Assembly: GCA_024138015.1 (NCBI GenBank)
Contig: JAMXBB010000001.1
Span: 93,977,740-94,041,739 of the forward strand
DNA length: 64,000 nt
Direction: 5' to 3'
Source: Lumnitzera littorea
Lineage: Eukaryota; Streptophyta; Magnoliopsida; Myrtales; Combretaceae
Part shown: positions 1-12,624 of the stretch, one piece after another
How the letters are laid out: each line of letters starts with the position of its first letter
Position numbering within the stretch: position 1 is the stretch's first letter
The notes under the pieces: generated by a model
Database searches by the model: none
What the model was told of the DNA's origin: nothing
The model's input: the letters and a program-made list of their open reading frames with translations, nothing else
Made by a program: the position numbers and the translations under genes

Positions 1-1725
1 AAAATTTTATTTTTTCTCCTAAAATTTTAATTTGCATTTTAATTCTTCTTTTGTAGTCATATAATTACTTTTTAATGCCATAGATTGTAGTTTCTCATGT
101 TAAATTTGCCCTAAGACTTCTATTGCTCTAAACTATATATAGTAACACAAACTGTTCCATCCTTCGAAACTTTGTCGTTAAATTCTCTTGATCCAAATTT
201 GCACCTATGGTTCTTTAATTTGTTATATCACTAATTCTACTTCTTTAGAGAAAAAGATATCCCCTATCTAGTTTTTTTATAAATTAATTGGGTGAGCAAG
301 TAACCTTGTTATACAAGTTACCCATCTATACTTAACACAATTAGGTAGGATCTAGATGGCATTAAGGATTACAAGATAGGTTTTGCATAATAATTTCTCA
401 GTTATTGCACCCCACAGGATAGGGTATTATATGATGTCTTTGTGCCTTATACCTACTTTGAAACCTATACTTTGAGGTTTTAGGGTATTATACATACATC
501 TTATAAAAATTTGTAAACAATATGAATGAAATAAAAAATAAGACTACATTTTTTAGCTAAGAAATCTTTTACAATAAAAAGAAAGAAAGGACCAAAGCCT
601 ATAAGATAAAATCTCAAACCTAGAGTTGTCTCTTTCTTGTATATCTTAAGTCTTGATAGTATCTCTCTCTTCAAGCTTTTGTGCTGTTTATATTAATTCC
701 AATTATTATTCTCCATTTGTTAAGTACTAACCCTAGTTTAGTAATGCTGAAGAATAAATTAGATATTTGCAAATGCACATTTAAAACAATTAATCAAGAA
801 TAAACGAATGTTGTGCCAAATTGGTTATAGCTTTTAATGATTGATTTTAAACCAATAATTCTATAGTCTAAATTTCATATATTAGTCGCTGGCTGTTCCA
901 TTGTTCAAATCCATGTGTTTAAAAGTCTCAAAATCATAATTTCCTAAAATTAATAACTACTACTTAGATTCTTTGACTTGGTATATATCACTGATCGTAT
1001 TACTTTATGGGAAAAGAAATCCCAAAACTAGTTTCATTACAAATTATCCTCTTATTTTCGTTTTTCCTATTGAATAACTTCGCGGGGGTGGGGGTTGTGG
1101 CGGAAAGTTTGTCGTAATATAGAAATACCCTCTATTTCGATTTTCCATGGTTAATTTTAGTTATGGGAGTACCTAGGTTTTATAATTTTCATCAACCGGG
1201 GAATATTACTTGTGTGTGTCGTCTAAGACAAAAGTGTATTTATTGCCGTTAAAAGATTCTTCTTCCATTTAATTCTATCGTGCATGAGTAGCTAGACAGC
1301 TGCACGTCACTGAATTCATGGCTGTGAAGACATTATTTGCCGTTCACACCAATCACTCACACAACGCTGCGGAAGAGAGGAGAGAAAATGAGATGATAGA
1401 GAGGGAAAACGGAGGAGGGGACCAAGCAGTGCTGTGTTTCTGCAACAACATCCCCAGGGCTATAATGTGGTTCTGTATGACTTAGGGTTTTATGTTAGCT
1501 GTATCATATGTCCGTCTAGATACGGATTTTGGTGGGGCATAACACTCCGAAAAGTTTGTGGATTGAGTGATCTAATGGCTTTGAACAAGACATGTTGAGG
1601 TTGGTATCTTCCAAGGAATCTAAGTAATTTTGTCGAGCTTCTTTATCCTCCTGCATTGTTGATGAGCATTTCTTGGGAAAAGAGAAAATAATAACTCACA
1701 TAAGTTTTCGTAGAAGGAATGGAGA
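1..1725. other. Intergenic, AT-rich
   Basis: No supported gene. A short plus-strand frame at 1318-1485 (55 codons, MAVKTLFAV...) lies in a locally G-rich patch (1290-1480) with an AGAGAGGAGAGAAAATG context. It has no recognised homology and could be the edge of a gene leader or chance. Confidence 0.5.
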
Positions 1726-1734
1726 TAAAATAAT

Positions 1735-2206
1735 GAGTGAATTGTGGAGACATGCATTAGAAACTTTTAAAATTATATAGATCCTTAATTTTTTTTTCAA
1801 AAGTTGGCACTTAACACCTCTAAAACAAACTTCGGCCCTATTTCCTTTGCTAATTAGACTGCCACTCATAATGTGACTTGACATGGATAATGATTTAGTA
1901 ATTTATTTATATATATTATTAATTCAATCAATTAAAATTAAAAATAATAAATAAATAAAATATAATTGTGAGATTTTTTTTTTGTAAATTAAAAAAAAAG
2001 AACATAAAGTATATACATATATATATATATATTACATTGACTAAATATATAGTACACAAATTATGGTAAAAAAACAAGAACAAAGATTCTATCTCATATA
2101 TATACCCATCAATCCAACCCTTCTATATATGGATGATATATATATATATATATAAGTACGTACTCGCAAATGTATAATCCAAACCTTTCATTCGTATAGA
2201 ATATAA

Positions 2207-2238
<32 letters not shown>

Positions 2239-2858
2239 TACATTAAATAAACATATATGATATATGTTTATATCATGATTTGTGTAGTTTGTGTAATATT
2301 TGTTATTTAATATTTACTCAATCTTAGAGGGTAAAAGAAAAAGGTGTTTAGGACATCTACATGAAGTTTGTGATATATATATAAACTCATTGAAAAAATA
2401 ATAAATATATGTATACATATATATTTAGTATGCTTATGTATAAACTCATCTTTTAATGGCTATATATACTAGAGCCCGTAAAGATGAATAAACATATATT
2501 ATAGGTTTAATTTTATTTCCATCAAAAAATACGTTTATTTAATGTAATATATGTTTATTTAGTGTATTTTCCATGAGGAGATTGGTTTGACTTTAACAAT
2601 TTACAAAATAAACTCATAGTTCTGATTTTTACTTTTCTTATTTTAAGTTATTTTTTATTTTAATTAATTTACTTAATAATATATATAAAATAAATTGCCA
2701 AGTTATCGTTCACATTAGCTCACTTTACACATGGTAGTTTAGATAGCAAAGAAAATAGGGCTCGAGTTTGTTTGAGGGTTCTAAATGTTGACTTTTGAAA
2801 AAAAGTGGAGATTCATACAATTTTGAAAGTTTTCATGAAGTGTTCACACAATTTACCC
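1735..2858. mobile_element. Mutator-like foldback element (1.12 kb) with 9-bp target duplication
   Basis: Long terminal inverted repeats of about 220 bp (1735 to about 1960, and about 2635 to 2858) pair over blocks such as GAATTGTGGAGACATGCATT with AATGAAAACTTTC-side partners, CAAAAGTTGGCACTTAAC with GTTGACTTTTG, and CCCTATTTCCTTTGCTA with TAGCAAAGAAAATAGGG. The element starts GAGTGAATT and ends AATTTACCC, so the outer ends are GAGT/GGGT-like. It is flanked by a perfect 9-bp repeat TAAAATAAT (1726-1734 and 2859-2867), the duplication length typical of Mutator-type elements. The centre is AT microsatellite with no transposase, so it is non-autonomous. Confidence 0.85.
2010..2240. repeat. Cluster of (AT)n microsatellites
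   Basis: Three AT runs (about 2011-2033, 2135-2154 and 2211-2239) lie in the central spacer of the Mutator-like element. Confidence 0.9.
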
Positions 2859-3214
2859 TAAAATAATTGAATGGATGCAAGGAGACACCCATCCTACGTG
2901 TGCATCTAAAATAAAATTAGTCAATCATAATTTATGTTAAAAATGATAATTGCCATAAAAATTAGAAACCTTTTAGATTTCTCCATCCCGATTTGTTCAA
3001 ATTCAATCTCCTTAGCTAAGTGGGGAACTTTATGTCTAGGAAAGTTAAAATCGTCAAGATGAAGAAAATTTATGGGTTTATTGGAATGAAAACTTCATCA
3101 CTTTGGGAGATAATAATGCATACTTTCAATTTTGAAGGGAAATTATAGGAATTAAATTGGTAAAAATTAATTTTTGAAAGAGAATGATACTAATACTAGT
3201 CTCTTGAACTGTCA

Positions 3215-3600
3215 TATTATAGACAATCATTTTATAAATATTAAAAGATATACCCTCCTATATTTGCTTTGTCTCACTTAGTATAATGTCTTTAAAATTT
3301 AATGGTTAGTTTTTAAATCTTCGAAAACTTGGTAATCCCTATGTAACTATGTTACTCTTGAATAAAATTACCTAAATAATTACTAAAATTAGAAAATCAT
3401 ATAAAATAATAAACAAGGGAACTATCATATTTTATAATTTTGAAATTTTAATTTCATGGAACTGATGTTATATTTATATTTATTTTTATTTTTAAAATCA
3501 AGGATCTAAATGGCACACAAATTCAAAAGTAGGAGCTAAGCATATATAGACCAAATATAGGAGGTTGTATTTATAATAGACTAAGTTTATAATTTGTAAA
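3215..3600. mobile_element. Foldback MITE-like inverted repeat (about 390 bp)
   Basis: The left arm (about 3215-3340) and right arm (about 3480-3600) are imperfect inverted copies. TTATAAATATT...CCTCCTATATTTG pairs with the reverse complement of CAAATATAGGAGGTTGTATTTATAA, and CTTAG...AAAATTT pairs with the complement of AAATTCAAAAGTAGGAGCTAAG. The element has no open frame. The exact ends and a target duplication could not be fixed. Confidence 0.5.
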
Positions 3601-5650
3601 ATGTAAATGACTTCGTGTATTCAAAAACTCATCTCTACACCCCTTTAAAATAATAAACAATATATAAAATCACCTATAAGTCCTCCATGCATAGCTTATT
3701 TGCCTCTTGCTAATTACTTTTCATAAAATATAAGGAAGCAGAAAAGGGCAAGTTTGACCATTGCAATAAAATTCTTGTGTTCCTTATCCTTTCTTTTTTA
3801 GTCTTTCTCCTCCATTTCATGATAGTTCATTTCTTCTTTTTCTTAACTCTCTCCTCGAATTCATAGCAGTGCCATTTCTTCTAAAATACATAAATGTAAA
3901 GTAGTCTATTGTATTATTCAACTTCTCTCTAATATATGGTTTGTTGAATCATAAATTCATAAGCTATTTTAATGAGACAAAACTTCAACTAATGATAAAA
4001 TTTATTGAAAACTGAGCTTATCTTGAGGTTAAATATTTCAATATTCAGATAATGAGTATTAAGCTTGATGGGACTTGTTCTTATATTATAAAAAGATGAT
4101 TTTATGCTGCAATTTTTTTTCCTTAATTGTGTCTCACCAAATACATGAAGACATTTGGTAGATAATGGGTGAAAAAGACAATGATCCGGAAATTTTAAAG
4201 TTACATATTTTAAGTTTTATGAAGTTAACTTTTCGAATGTTATTACGTGTAATTAATGGTTAATATTATAATAAAAAAATGATATTATAATAATGTTAAA
4301 AGATATTTTAAAGATGTAAAATTTCAACTATTGAATTGTTAGAGTATCCATTTCTGAAATTAAATTATTGTGACTCAGTGCACAGGTGAGACAGGAAAAA
4401 ATGGCCGGAGAAAGGAAGGTAGTCGAGATAGTTACTCTCATAATTATTACCCCATCTACATCGCTTGAATTGAATGAAACCTTCTACTAAGGTTCCTTTT
4501 CCTTAAGAAAGTTTGTAGATTTAACGTTGGCCTCCCTTTTCATTTTATAGTTTAAAAATGACAACCTATGATGTTGCATGATCATCTCATAGTTTAGGAA
4601 AAATAAATATCGGTCGATATATCTCGCCAGGACAACATTTTTAACCTAATGTAATATAATGCTACGCGGCATGAAGTTATAAATAATGTTTTACTCGATT
4701 TACGCCCACATGTGAAAGTTAAAGCCGTGGTCCATCGCCTCGCTGACACTACATACGAAAACGATATCTGTATCTCACTTAAAGGCTTTAGTTCGTACCT
4801 AACATTATCTCTCCAATTTATTTCTAGAATTTTCTGTGGTAATAAGAATCCATTTCGTGATATCTATTTCGCAACGTAAATCAAGCTTTTTAATAACTCT
4901 AGTAAACTGTTGTTTGTCGTTTATTTAATGAGCACATATGAAAATGAAATCTATATACTCACTTATTACATGTTCACTTGGTAGAATAGACATTTCAATT
5001 ACCTCTTATTTCATATAAAGTTGTTATGGAGTTTAATTGAACTTTAGATATCAAACTACTATCTGTTATGAATTGCTATAACGTAAAATAATGACTAGAA
5101 ATTTACGTCCCCACCCTTGTGAATTGTTATTTGATTGTTTTTATCATCTTTGCCATAAATGGTCTTTTGCTATAGGTGCTCTTTCCTTGGAAACATTGCT
5201 CACTATTCCTACAAAGGAAGTATAATAGATATTTTGACTTTATACTAATTTAATTTTTCACCTTGTCTTATATTAACTAAACAATGTAATGTATAAGTAG
5301 TAATCATTACACGTCTATTCCATCCCTATTAAATTATAATTCAATTCTTCTCTTTTCTCATACAATAAAGTGAATAATTAGAAGTTTTAGTTCATACTCT
5401 ATATTGATGTTGTTAAGCTTATAGAGTGAAATAAATGCGAGTGTAAGAAATTTATGAGATTCAGTTAAAGGAAATAGTGCTATGTGATTATTAAGAGAAC
5501 TAATTGTACTATTGTTGTTTGCACTGCAATGATCTATTTGTTCCTACACATGGATTTTTACTTTTTGTTTATGGAGTACTTAACATAAATTCATGTGTTG
5601 TAATCCCTCTTTTTACTTGCTATTCTCTTGTTTCTCATACATTTTTTAAT

Positions 5651-5902
5651 GGGTAAGTGTCATATTTGCTACCCAAACTTTGCTTATTTTTTGCAATTAA
5701 CTACTAAAAGTTTAAAAATGTTTATTTACTATTTACAAACTTTTCAAGATTATTTATAATATGTAAATTAGGTAGTTAATTATAAAAATGACAAATTATT
5801 GTTGAAAAATGGAAAAGGTTCAAATTCTAAATTAACACTTTTAAATTGAAAGTATCTAATTGTAAAATTAAGCAAGATTCAGGTATTAAATATGATATTT
5901 AC
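5651..5902. mobile_element. Small foldback MITE (about 250 bp), possibly Mutator-like
   Basis: Inverted repeats of about 75 bp face each other. The left begins GGGTAAGTGTCATATTTGC and the right, read on the minus strand, begins GTAAATATCATATTTAA. Further matched words are CTTTGCTTATTTTTTGCAAT and CTTGCTTAATTTTACAAT. Flanks ATTTTTTAAT (5641-5650) and ATTTTTGTAA (5903-5912) could be a decayed 9-10-bp duplication but are low in complexity. There is no coding capacity. Confidence 0.65.
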
Positions 5903-7011
5903 ATTTTTGTAACTTATGGCTTTTTTTTTTAAATATCCTAACAAATTGGTGATAAAATAAGTTAGAGAGGATGGAGATTTTGAAAATTATGATTTACACA
6001 CCAAAGATAAGATCACTAATTACAATATTAAAAAGTTTGATGGTGTAGGAATTTTTGGTTATGAAAAGTGTTCGCACAAGGGGTTTATGATGCATAAGGC
6101 TTAAAGAAAACTTTAGGAAAGTAGTTAAACCCCATCAAGGATGAGAAGTAGGTTTTAATGAGAAAGTCTTATTGGTAATCTAGTTAAGTTAGACAAATAA
6201 TGTATTGCATCAAGTACTAATTGAGAAGACAGTTGCATATCATAAAAGAAAATTAAAAAGGTTGTACATGACCAAATCTCTTGCAAATTGATTGATAATA
6301 ATAAAACATGAGATATTTACATGACAACATATTTAGAGTCTATATATCTTATTAATAATTTGGAAAATATTAATGTTAAGGTTTAGCTTATTTAGAGTAA
6401 GCAATGATCCTACTATTTTATTCATCTTCTTCATTTCTTAGGTTTATGGAGATTAGGACCTATTACAAAGGCAGCAATCAATTGAGAAGGTCAAGATCAA
6501 ATCGTTGAGCAATGACCAGTTGAATCACTAGATGGAATCTATGAGCAATGAGGCTAGAGATAGCTTAATAATGATTGTTAAAATCGCAGTGCTACTTGTA
6601 TGATTCTATAAGTTTATGATTTTAGGGTGTTTTTTTAAGTTCACTTAGGTATAAAATCTCTTTTGTGTAAACTTTGATAAAATTGCAAATTGACGTGTTA
6701 AACTAGGTAAAAACTTATATTTTTAACTAAGTTTATCGATTCTATATATCTAATTTGAATGGCCTAGAAAATAAAAAAAGATATAATTATGTTTCTTTCA
6801 GCCCATCAACTATTAGAACAATACGTCATCTCACCTATTGCATTCCATTTTTTTTTCCCTCTTTCTCTCCTTCTTTGTTTTTTATTAGATGTTCATAGTC
6901 TTCATTCAGGTCCAATATTCAGTAGCAATGTTTATAGAGAAATTTATTTGTTTCAGTTTATGTCATCAATAACTTAAAATAGGTTGGAATGTTTGATTCT
7001 CTTCAATTTAT

Positions 7012-7036
7012 TTCTCTCTCTCTCTCTCTCTCTCTT
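7012..7036. repeat. (TC)n microsatellite
   Basis: About 12 TC units in an otherwise AT-rich intergenic stretch. Confidence 0.9.
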
Positions 7037-8163
7037 TTAAACATAATATTAGGAAAAGAATTTAGTTTTAACTTTGCTTATTCTTCTCTATATATATTAG
7101 ATTATATAATATTAAGAACTTTTTATGGAAAATGAACTTAATTTCTTTATTTATATCATGTACTTTAAGGTTTTTTTGTAATTATTGTAAGAATATTTAT
7201 AGTTTTTTAAATCTATTTTAAACAGATCGTAGAAACTTACGTTTGTATGTTTTAATTCTACAAAGCCTCTAACAGCTCTAAACAAAATCGCGAGTTTAAC
7301 AACCTTGAGTTTAATTGCTGAAGACAGATGGCATGTTGGAAATTATAGTTCTTGACGGGCATCTGATAGTTAGGGATGATCTATATGACTAAAGTAGATA
7401 TATTGAGGACTCAGTTGTAAAAGAGCCAGAACTTAAGTTAGCCGTACAATGATAGAATTAAAATTGTTGTTCATTTGGTTTATTGAGTCAAAGGATGATA
7501 ACTAGTTATTGGCATCTAATGAAAAGAAGATACTCACCAAATTTAGGTTTTAGGCTGCTCACATATGTTGTGGGAGAAATTCACTAGATTGAATTGCTTC
7601 TTTAATGTGGTTTTGTCTAAATGGGTAATGGTTAGAGCATAAGATCATTGATAAGTGAAGTCTAGGTTAAAATGCATAATAGGTAAATGTATGTGGCATC
7701 ACATGTGAGTTATATATAGGAGTTGAAATTTTATGTTTTATCTCTTGCCTTAATGTACTATGCATATCATTGTTGGATAGTGAGATTCGATAGCATAGAG
7801 ACATTTTGTATAGGTTTGGTTGTTTGAAAGTAATCAACTCTAATTACTTGTTTTGTGTATAAGTGGTTGTAAATCTTGGTAATTTTACAATGGAGGTGTA
7901 TATGGTGTAGAGGATACTAATGTTTATGTTGTTCATGGATGAAAAGTACAAGATGACTATATGATGAATGAATTTATTTTACTACACTTGTAGTAACATA
8001 AAGTTCTATGGTGAATAGATTTTGGAGGAAGTAGAGCTTAGAGGGTTTAAGCAGCATTTGGTGACTTGGATATATTGAACGGTAAAAGTGAGGAAATAGT
8101 ATGAATTCTAATAGTCATAGTTAGATGCGATTGCATACTAAATAAATGATATTGTTTGGCAAT

Positions 8164-8595
8164 GGCTACAAGAACTCATGGGGTTTGCAAGATCGAGTTA
8201 AATGAGCTTCATTACAAGTGTTGCTCAAATATATGTGCATATAATGAGTTATGTAAATTCAAGCTTTCATGAAGATGTGTTGACTTTACATTTTGGATTT
8301 ACAAAAACTTAGGTATAATACAACATTTAGCTACAAAAGTTGAAAAAGGAAAAAGTGATGTTTTTATGCTTGTAATTTTCCTTTTTTCTTCTTAGTGTCT
8401 AATTTATTTCTTATTATGTGAATTGAGTCCTAAGCATTTTGTTTTAGGTGTGATGTTTAAGTTGTGGTAATGTTTTTTGGTGATGGGTTACAAGAGTTCA
8501 AGGGATTTGATAGATAGAATTGGAAGAGTATTATTGCAGGTGTTGCTCGAATATATGTACATATATTGAGTTATCCAAATTTAAGTCAAAATGGT
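8164..8595 (+). repeat. Diverged direct repeat, about 325 bp apart
   Basis: Segments 8164-8270 and 8489-8595 align over about 100 bp. Examples are GTGTTGCTCAAATATATGTGC against GTGTTGCTCGAATATATGTAC, and ATAATGAGTTATGTAAATTC against ATATTGAGTTATCCAAATTT. They could be the remains of a tandem duplication or of two LTR-like ends. No coding sequence is visible between them. Confidence 0.6.
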
Positions 8596-8759
8596 AATAT
8601 GTGAGTTTGTCTTGAATTTACATGTAATTCAAGTTTAATAGAGAATTTGGGTAAAGAAATGGTAAAATGGCAAAACACCAGTCTTTATGCATCCAGTTTC
8701 CAAGTTGTTTTCATAATATCTAAGTTATTTCTTCTTATAAGTATTAAGGCTTATAATTC

Positions 8760-8945
8760 TTATTATATGCGTGTATATGCGTATGTGTTATTACATACAT
8801 ATATGTGCCTATGTATATGTATGCACATGCATGTTTGTATATGGATGCACATATGTGTGTTTGAGAGATTATGTGTGTGTGTGTGTGTGTGTGTTTGTAT
8901 ACACATGAATGCACATGCATATGTATGTGTATGTATAAGTGCGTA
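8760..8945. repeat. GT/AT-rich microsatellite region
   Basis: A pure (GT)n run at about 8872-8894 sits inside 180 bp of ATGTGT, GTATAT and CATGCA words. The long open frames on both strands here are products of the repeat and not genes. Confidence 0.9.
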
Positions 8946-8982
8946 TGAGATAATAGATATTTCTAGGAACAACTTCATCTAA

Positions 8983-11175
8983 AAAGTTAGAATTATATTA
9001 GCTTACTTCACATAAAATTACAAATACAACTACCGCCTATTATAGTGTTTATATCACATGTCCAATCCAAAGAACGTAATCATTTTGTTGCATATTTCTA
9101 TACTAGCAGGAACATCTAAGAATTTAGTTCTATCATTATGATCAATCAAATATATAATAAAACATGCATTTACTTCTAAAGTCTCAAAAATGATTGTTTA
9201 TTCTCAATAATTAGAAATCATATGAGATTATAGGATAAAAAATGAAATGTTAGCTCTTTAATCCACTAAACAAGTCTCTAAAATTTAATTCAACTAAAAA
9301 TTAATTTTTCTTAGTAACTTTTAGTTAAGTACTTTTACAACTTTAGGTTGTATAATGCTTTGTCATTATTCTTACTCTTGTATCAAAGGTCTTCTCTAAA
9401 ATTGTCATTGGTGGTTATTTCTTATATATTATCTATACTTAAAATTACATGCCTCAAACATGGTTGAGTTATAGGGTTTAGTATTGAGGAAGCTATTTAT
9501 ACATACATGTACATGATACGCTGCTTGGATACCTGAACAAATATATTAATGCACAAAAAACAATAAATAGTATACGTAGGCTTAGTCAATTATCTTGTTT
9601 AAGTGGGGTGTTATGAACACAAATAATAGATCATTAAAGCCCACGAATCATAATTTGGACCCTTAGATCTCTATATCCAAAGTCCATTGCCTTCTGTTAG
9701 ATTCATCTCTTGTATTAGCCACTGGTTAACTAGTCCATGGAGGTTGTCTTAGTGACATTGAATAATAGTATTAGTGTTATCTGGATACAACTTCTCTTTG
9801 GAAGACTTGATCCACATCAAAGCAATTATTTAGATCAGTGGGCCACTCATTCATATGTAATGGTTTAGTGCCTATCTATTAGTTTTCACTCCATATATCT
9901 AACTATTTATAAGAAATAGCATGTTTCATGACTTGTTTATTTGATTGGTTATGACCTCAAGCAAATATAAAACAATCAAAAAACAATTAATAGTTGAATA
10001 GTTATTAAATTGTTTATCTAAGCATGTTTGCATAAATTACAAATAATGGTGATCTATGTACTTGAAATCATTTTAACTCTTTATATAATCTAAATATGAA
10101 GAAAATCATATAATTATACATGAGATGATAGACTACCTTAATTATACAAATAGATCATGTTCTTAACTTTAAATATTAAATTCACACGATCCCACAAACA
10201 ACATTAGGTTAACCAAATCCCATTACTACGTAAACTAGTTTATCACTTTCAAAATTTGTTGATTAATTTTCTTAAAACCCTATTTTACGTTACCAAATTG
10301 TAGATATGATCCATTACAATTGCTATGTCATCAACTATTGAACATTGTTAGCAACTCTTTACCTTTTTTTTTTTTTTTTCTAATTTCTCTGACTCGACCT
10401 AAGGCATCATGGGGTAAAACCCTAATATTTAAATCTATCCTTTAATACTTGTTGACCCTACAATGATTATGATAACCATTGATTATAAGAGTTAAATCAT
10501 TTAAACTTAAACTTTTTTTGATAATACTATCATATTCTCTGTTCATCCTAAATTTTTATAATTGCCACATATTTTACATGATAATTTTGAAATCAACACT
10601 ATTATAATCTTAATTTTAATTTCAAAGTTCTATTTTATTTAATTCTATAGTCATAAGTCATAAGGGTGGTCTAACCTTAGTTTTATAAAAAAATCTCAAT
10701 TAAGTTTAAGGTCAATGGCTCTTATCTTATCGCAAACATAATAGAAATTGTAGGTCTAACTAGATCAACTTATTTTGTGTCAAAATTAGAAATTTCAAAA
10801 TAGAGGTCGATGAATCAATTGATTAAATGTAAGGTAGATTTGTTAGAATCATAAATCCTTTGAATGATCTTAGTAAGGCATTTATTAACGTTGAGATTAA
10901 CTTTAAAGTTTTACAAGTGTTGCCAAAGAAGTAGGTGGCAAAAAGTTTAACCATAGAAGAAGCTAATAATCTTTTGATAATAATAATAATAAAAAAAAGA
11001 GAATCTCCACACGTAAGATGATTGGGAATAAATAATGGAAGTTAAGTAGGAAATCGATTACCTTCAAAATAACACACGAATACCTAAACATTTCTCTAGC
11101 TCTAAAATATAGCTAAGAAAAAAGGAAATGATGGCTACTTAAAGTGAGAGAACGAGTTAGAGAAAGTATCCTGTT
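8983..11175. other. Intergenic, AT-rich
   Basis: No gene, RNA gene or bounded element is visible. T-tracts occur at about 10364-10380. Confidence 0.5.
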
Positions 11176-12350
11176 TTATAGCATTGGATGATGATAATGA
11201 GGTACTTGATTCTTCACCATTCTCTTCTTTAATTTAAAAAAAAAAACTTCAAAAAATGTATGATAAACTATATAATAGATTTCACAAATGCTTTAAGGAA
11301 AACAAAACTTCAACAAGTATGTTAAGACAAGTTGGAAATAAATTTGCTAAATTTCAAAATAAATTTATTTTTTTGAACTATGAAAATGAGAAATTGAAGG
11401 AACAAAATAAATGATGCTTTAAAGTCTAACTTAACTTATGAAAAGTTAGTAGAGAATACATAAATGATGGAATTGTAAATGTTTTTGAAATTAAACTCGA
11501 AACTCCTAAAATGAAAAATGCTGCTTTAAAGTGTAACTCAACTTATGTAGCAAACAATTCAAAAAATTTTTAAAAGTTATAAAAGTTCAAAAATATCTAT
11601 GGTTAAATCAATGGTAAGCGAGTATAAGGTTCATAGGGTACTCTATCTTTTTTATAAGATACATGTTTCCAAATTTGGAAATTGGAATTTATTTTGTAGA
11701 GTCCCAATATCATCTTGAAACCTTTATCTTATAAAACCTATAAGATGTGGGATATCTTGTAAACTTATAAATATTTTCTTTTTTTTTTTCTATGAATTTC
11801 AAGTTTAGATGATATAAAAATAAATAATCTATCTGTAATATTACAAAGTCTTCATATGTAAAACCTATAGAATCTATAGCAAAAATCTATAAAGTTAGAA
11901 AAACTGATTTTTCTTGCCTTTATTATTTCAAGTCTATGTCATTTAGTAATTTTTTATAGGGTGAATATAGGAATACTAAAACCTATATTTTTATACCTTA
12001 AAATATATTGCTATGGTGGATATAGGGTAGGAGAACCTCGTACTTGAATCCTACTTTATGGGAAGGGGTTTTAAAAAATCAATATTTGGAGCTTCCCTTA
12101 TAATCTTTGATACTCACCAAAAATCTATCTAATCGAGTTGAGTATTGGCTGGTGTGTTATATAATAGGTTTACTATCTCGCTTTAGGTTAAAAAAAGAAA
12201 ATAACAATAAAGGTGCCATAAAGTTTAGCCATAAATATGAGAAAAAATACATGTATAAATTGTTTTGTAAGAAGCACTACTAACAAAACTTGCAATTATT
12301 GTGGAAAATTTGAATATATTTAACATAATTATGTTTTTAAAAAATTATCA
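11176..12350 (+). pseudogene. Possible Ty1/copia gag relic
   Basis: An open stretch from about 11188 to 11415 (one stop inside) encodes an acidic start (DDDNEVLDSSP) and then a lysine-rich helical segment (LQKMYDKLYNRF...LNYENEKLKEQNK). This is like the coiled-coil part of plant copia gag proteins. About 850 bp later (12290-12345) comes TCNYCGKFEYI.HNYVFKK, which would be a C-x2-C-x4-H-x4-C knuckle with H and the last C mutated to Y. Both matches are short and nothing of protease or integrase follows, so the call is tentative. Confidence 0.3.
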
Positions 12351-12517
12351 TAATTCTAACAAAAAAAAAAAAAAAAGATTAGTTTAGGCTTTAAGAGAAG
12401 AAAAGCATACTTGGAGTTCAAAAGTTTGGTAACCATGATAAAGATAAACGGTTTGAAAAAAATTTATTAGATGGAATGGTAATTTTTGATGGTGTTCAAT
12501 TAGTTAGAATGCATTAA

Positions 12518-12624
12518 GACCATTGTAGTATAGTGGTATTAATATTAATTTCTTAATAAGATAGACTTAGTTCGATTCCCCCTTTATTGAGCTATATATA
12601 ATGTTGTTGGGAAAAAAGAAAATG
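12518..12624 (+). mobile_element. SINE with tRNA-Asp-like head
   Basis: This short element has an A-box-like TAGTATAGTGGT (12526-12537) and a B-box GTTCGATTCCC (12570-12580), 44 nt apart. Both match plant tRNA-Asp words and form an internal RNA polymerase III promoter. An A-rich tail (GGGAAAAAAGAAAAT, to 12624) ends it. An 11-bp duplication, GAATGCATTAA/GAATGCATTGA (10 of 11 identical; 12507-12517 and 12625-12635), flanks it, as expected for LINE-mediated insertion. The acceptor stem cannot fold, so it is not a working tRNA. Confidence 0.8.

Larger units (their letters stand above)
3601..8163. other. Intergenic, AT-rich
   Basis: Apart from the foldback at 5651-5902 and the TC microsatellite, nothing is recognised. 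A 29-codon frame starts at 4401 (MAGERKVVEIV). A less AT-rich patch at 4700-4800 has no identifiable product. Confidence 0.5.

Noticed and set aside
8647..8982. Open frames of 111 and 71 codons on both strands
   Set aside because: They are translations of a GT/AT microsatellite (VCVCVC, THTHTH) with no domain.
12518..12590. A functional tRNA-Asp gene
   Set aside because: The boxes are present but the acceptor and anticodon stems do not pair; a tail and target duplication show a SINE.
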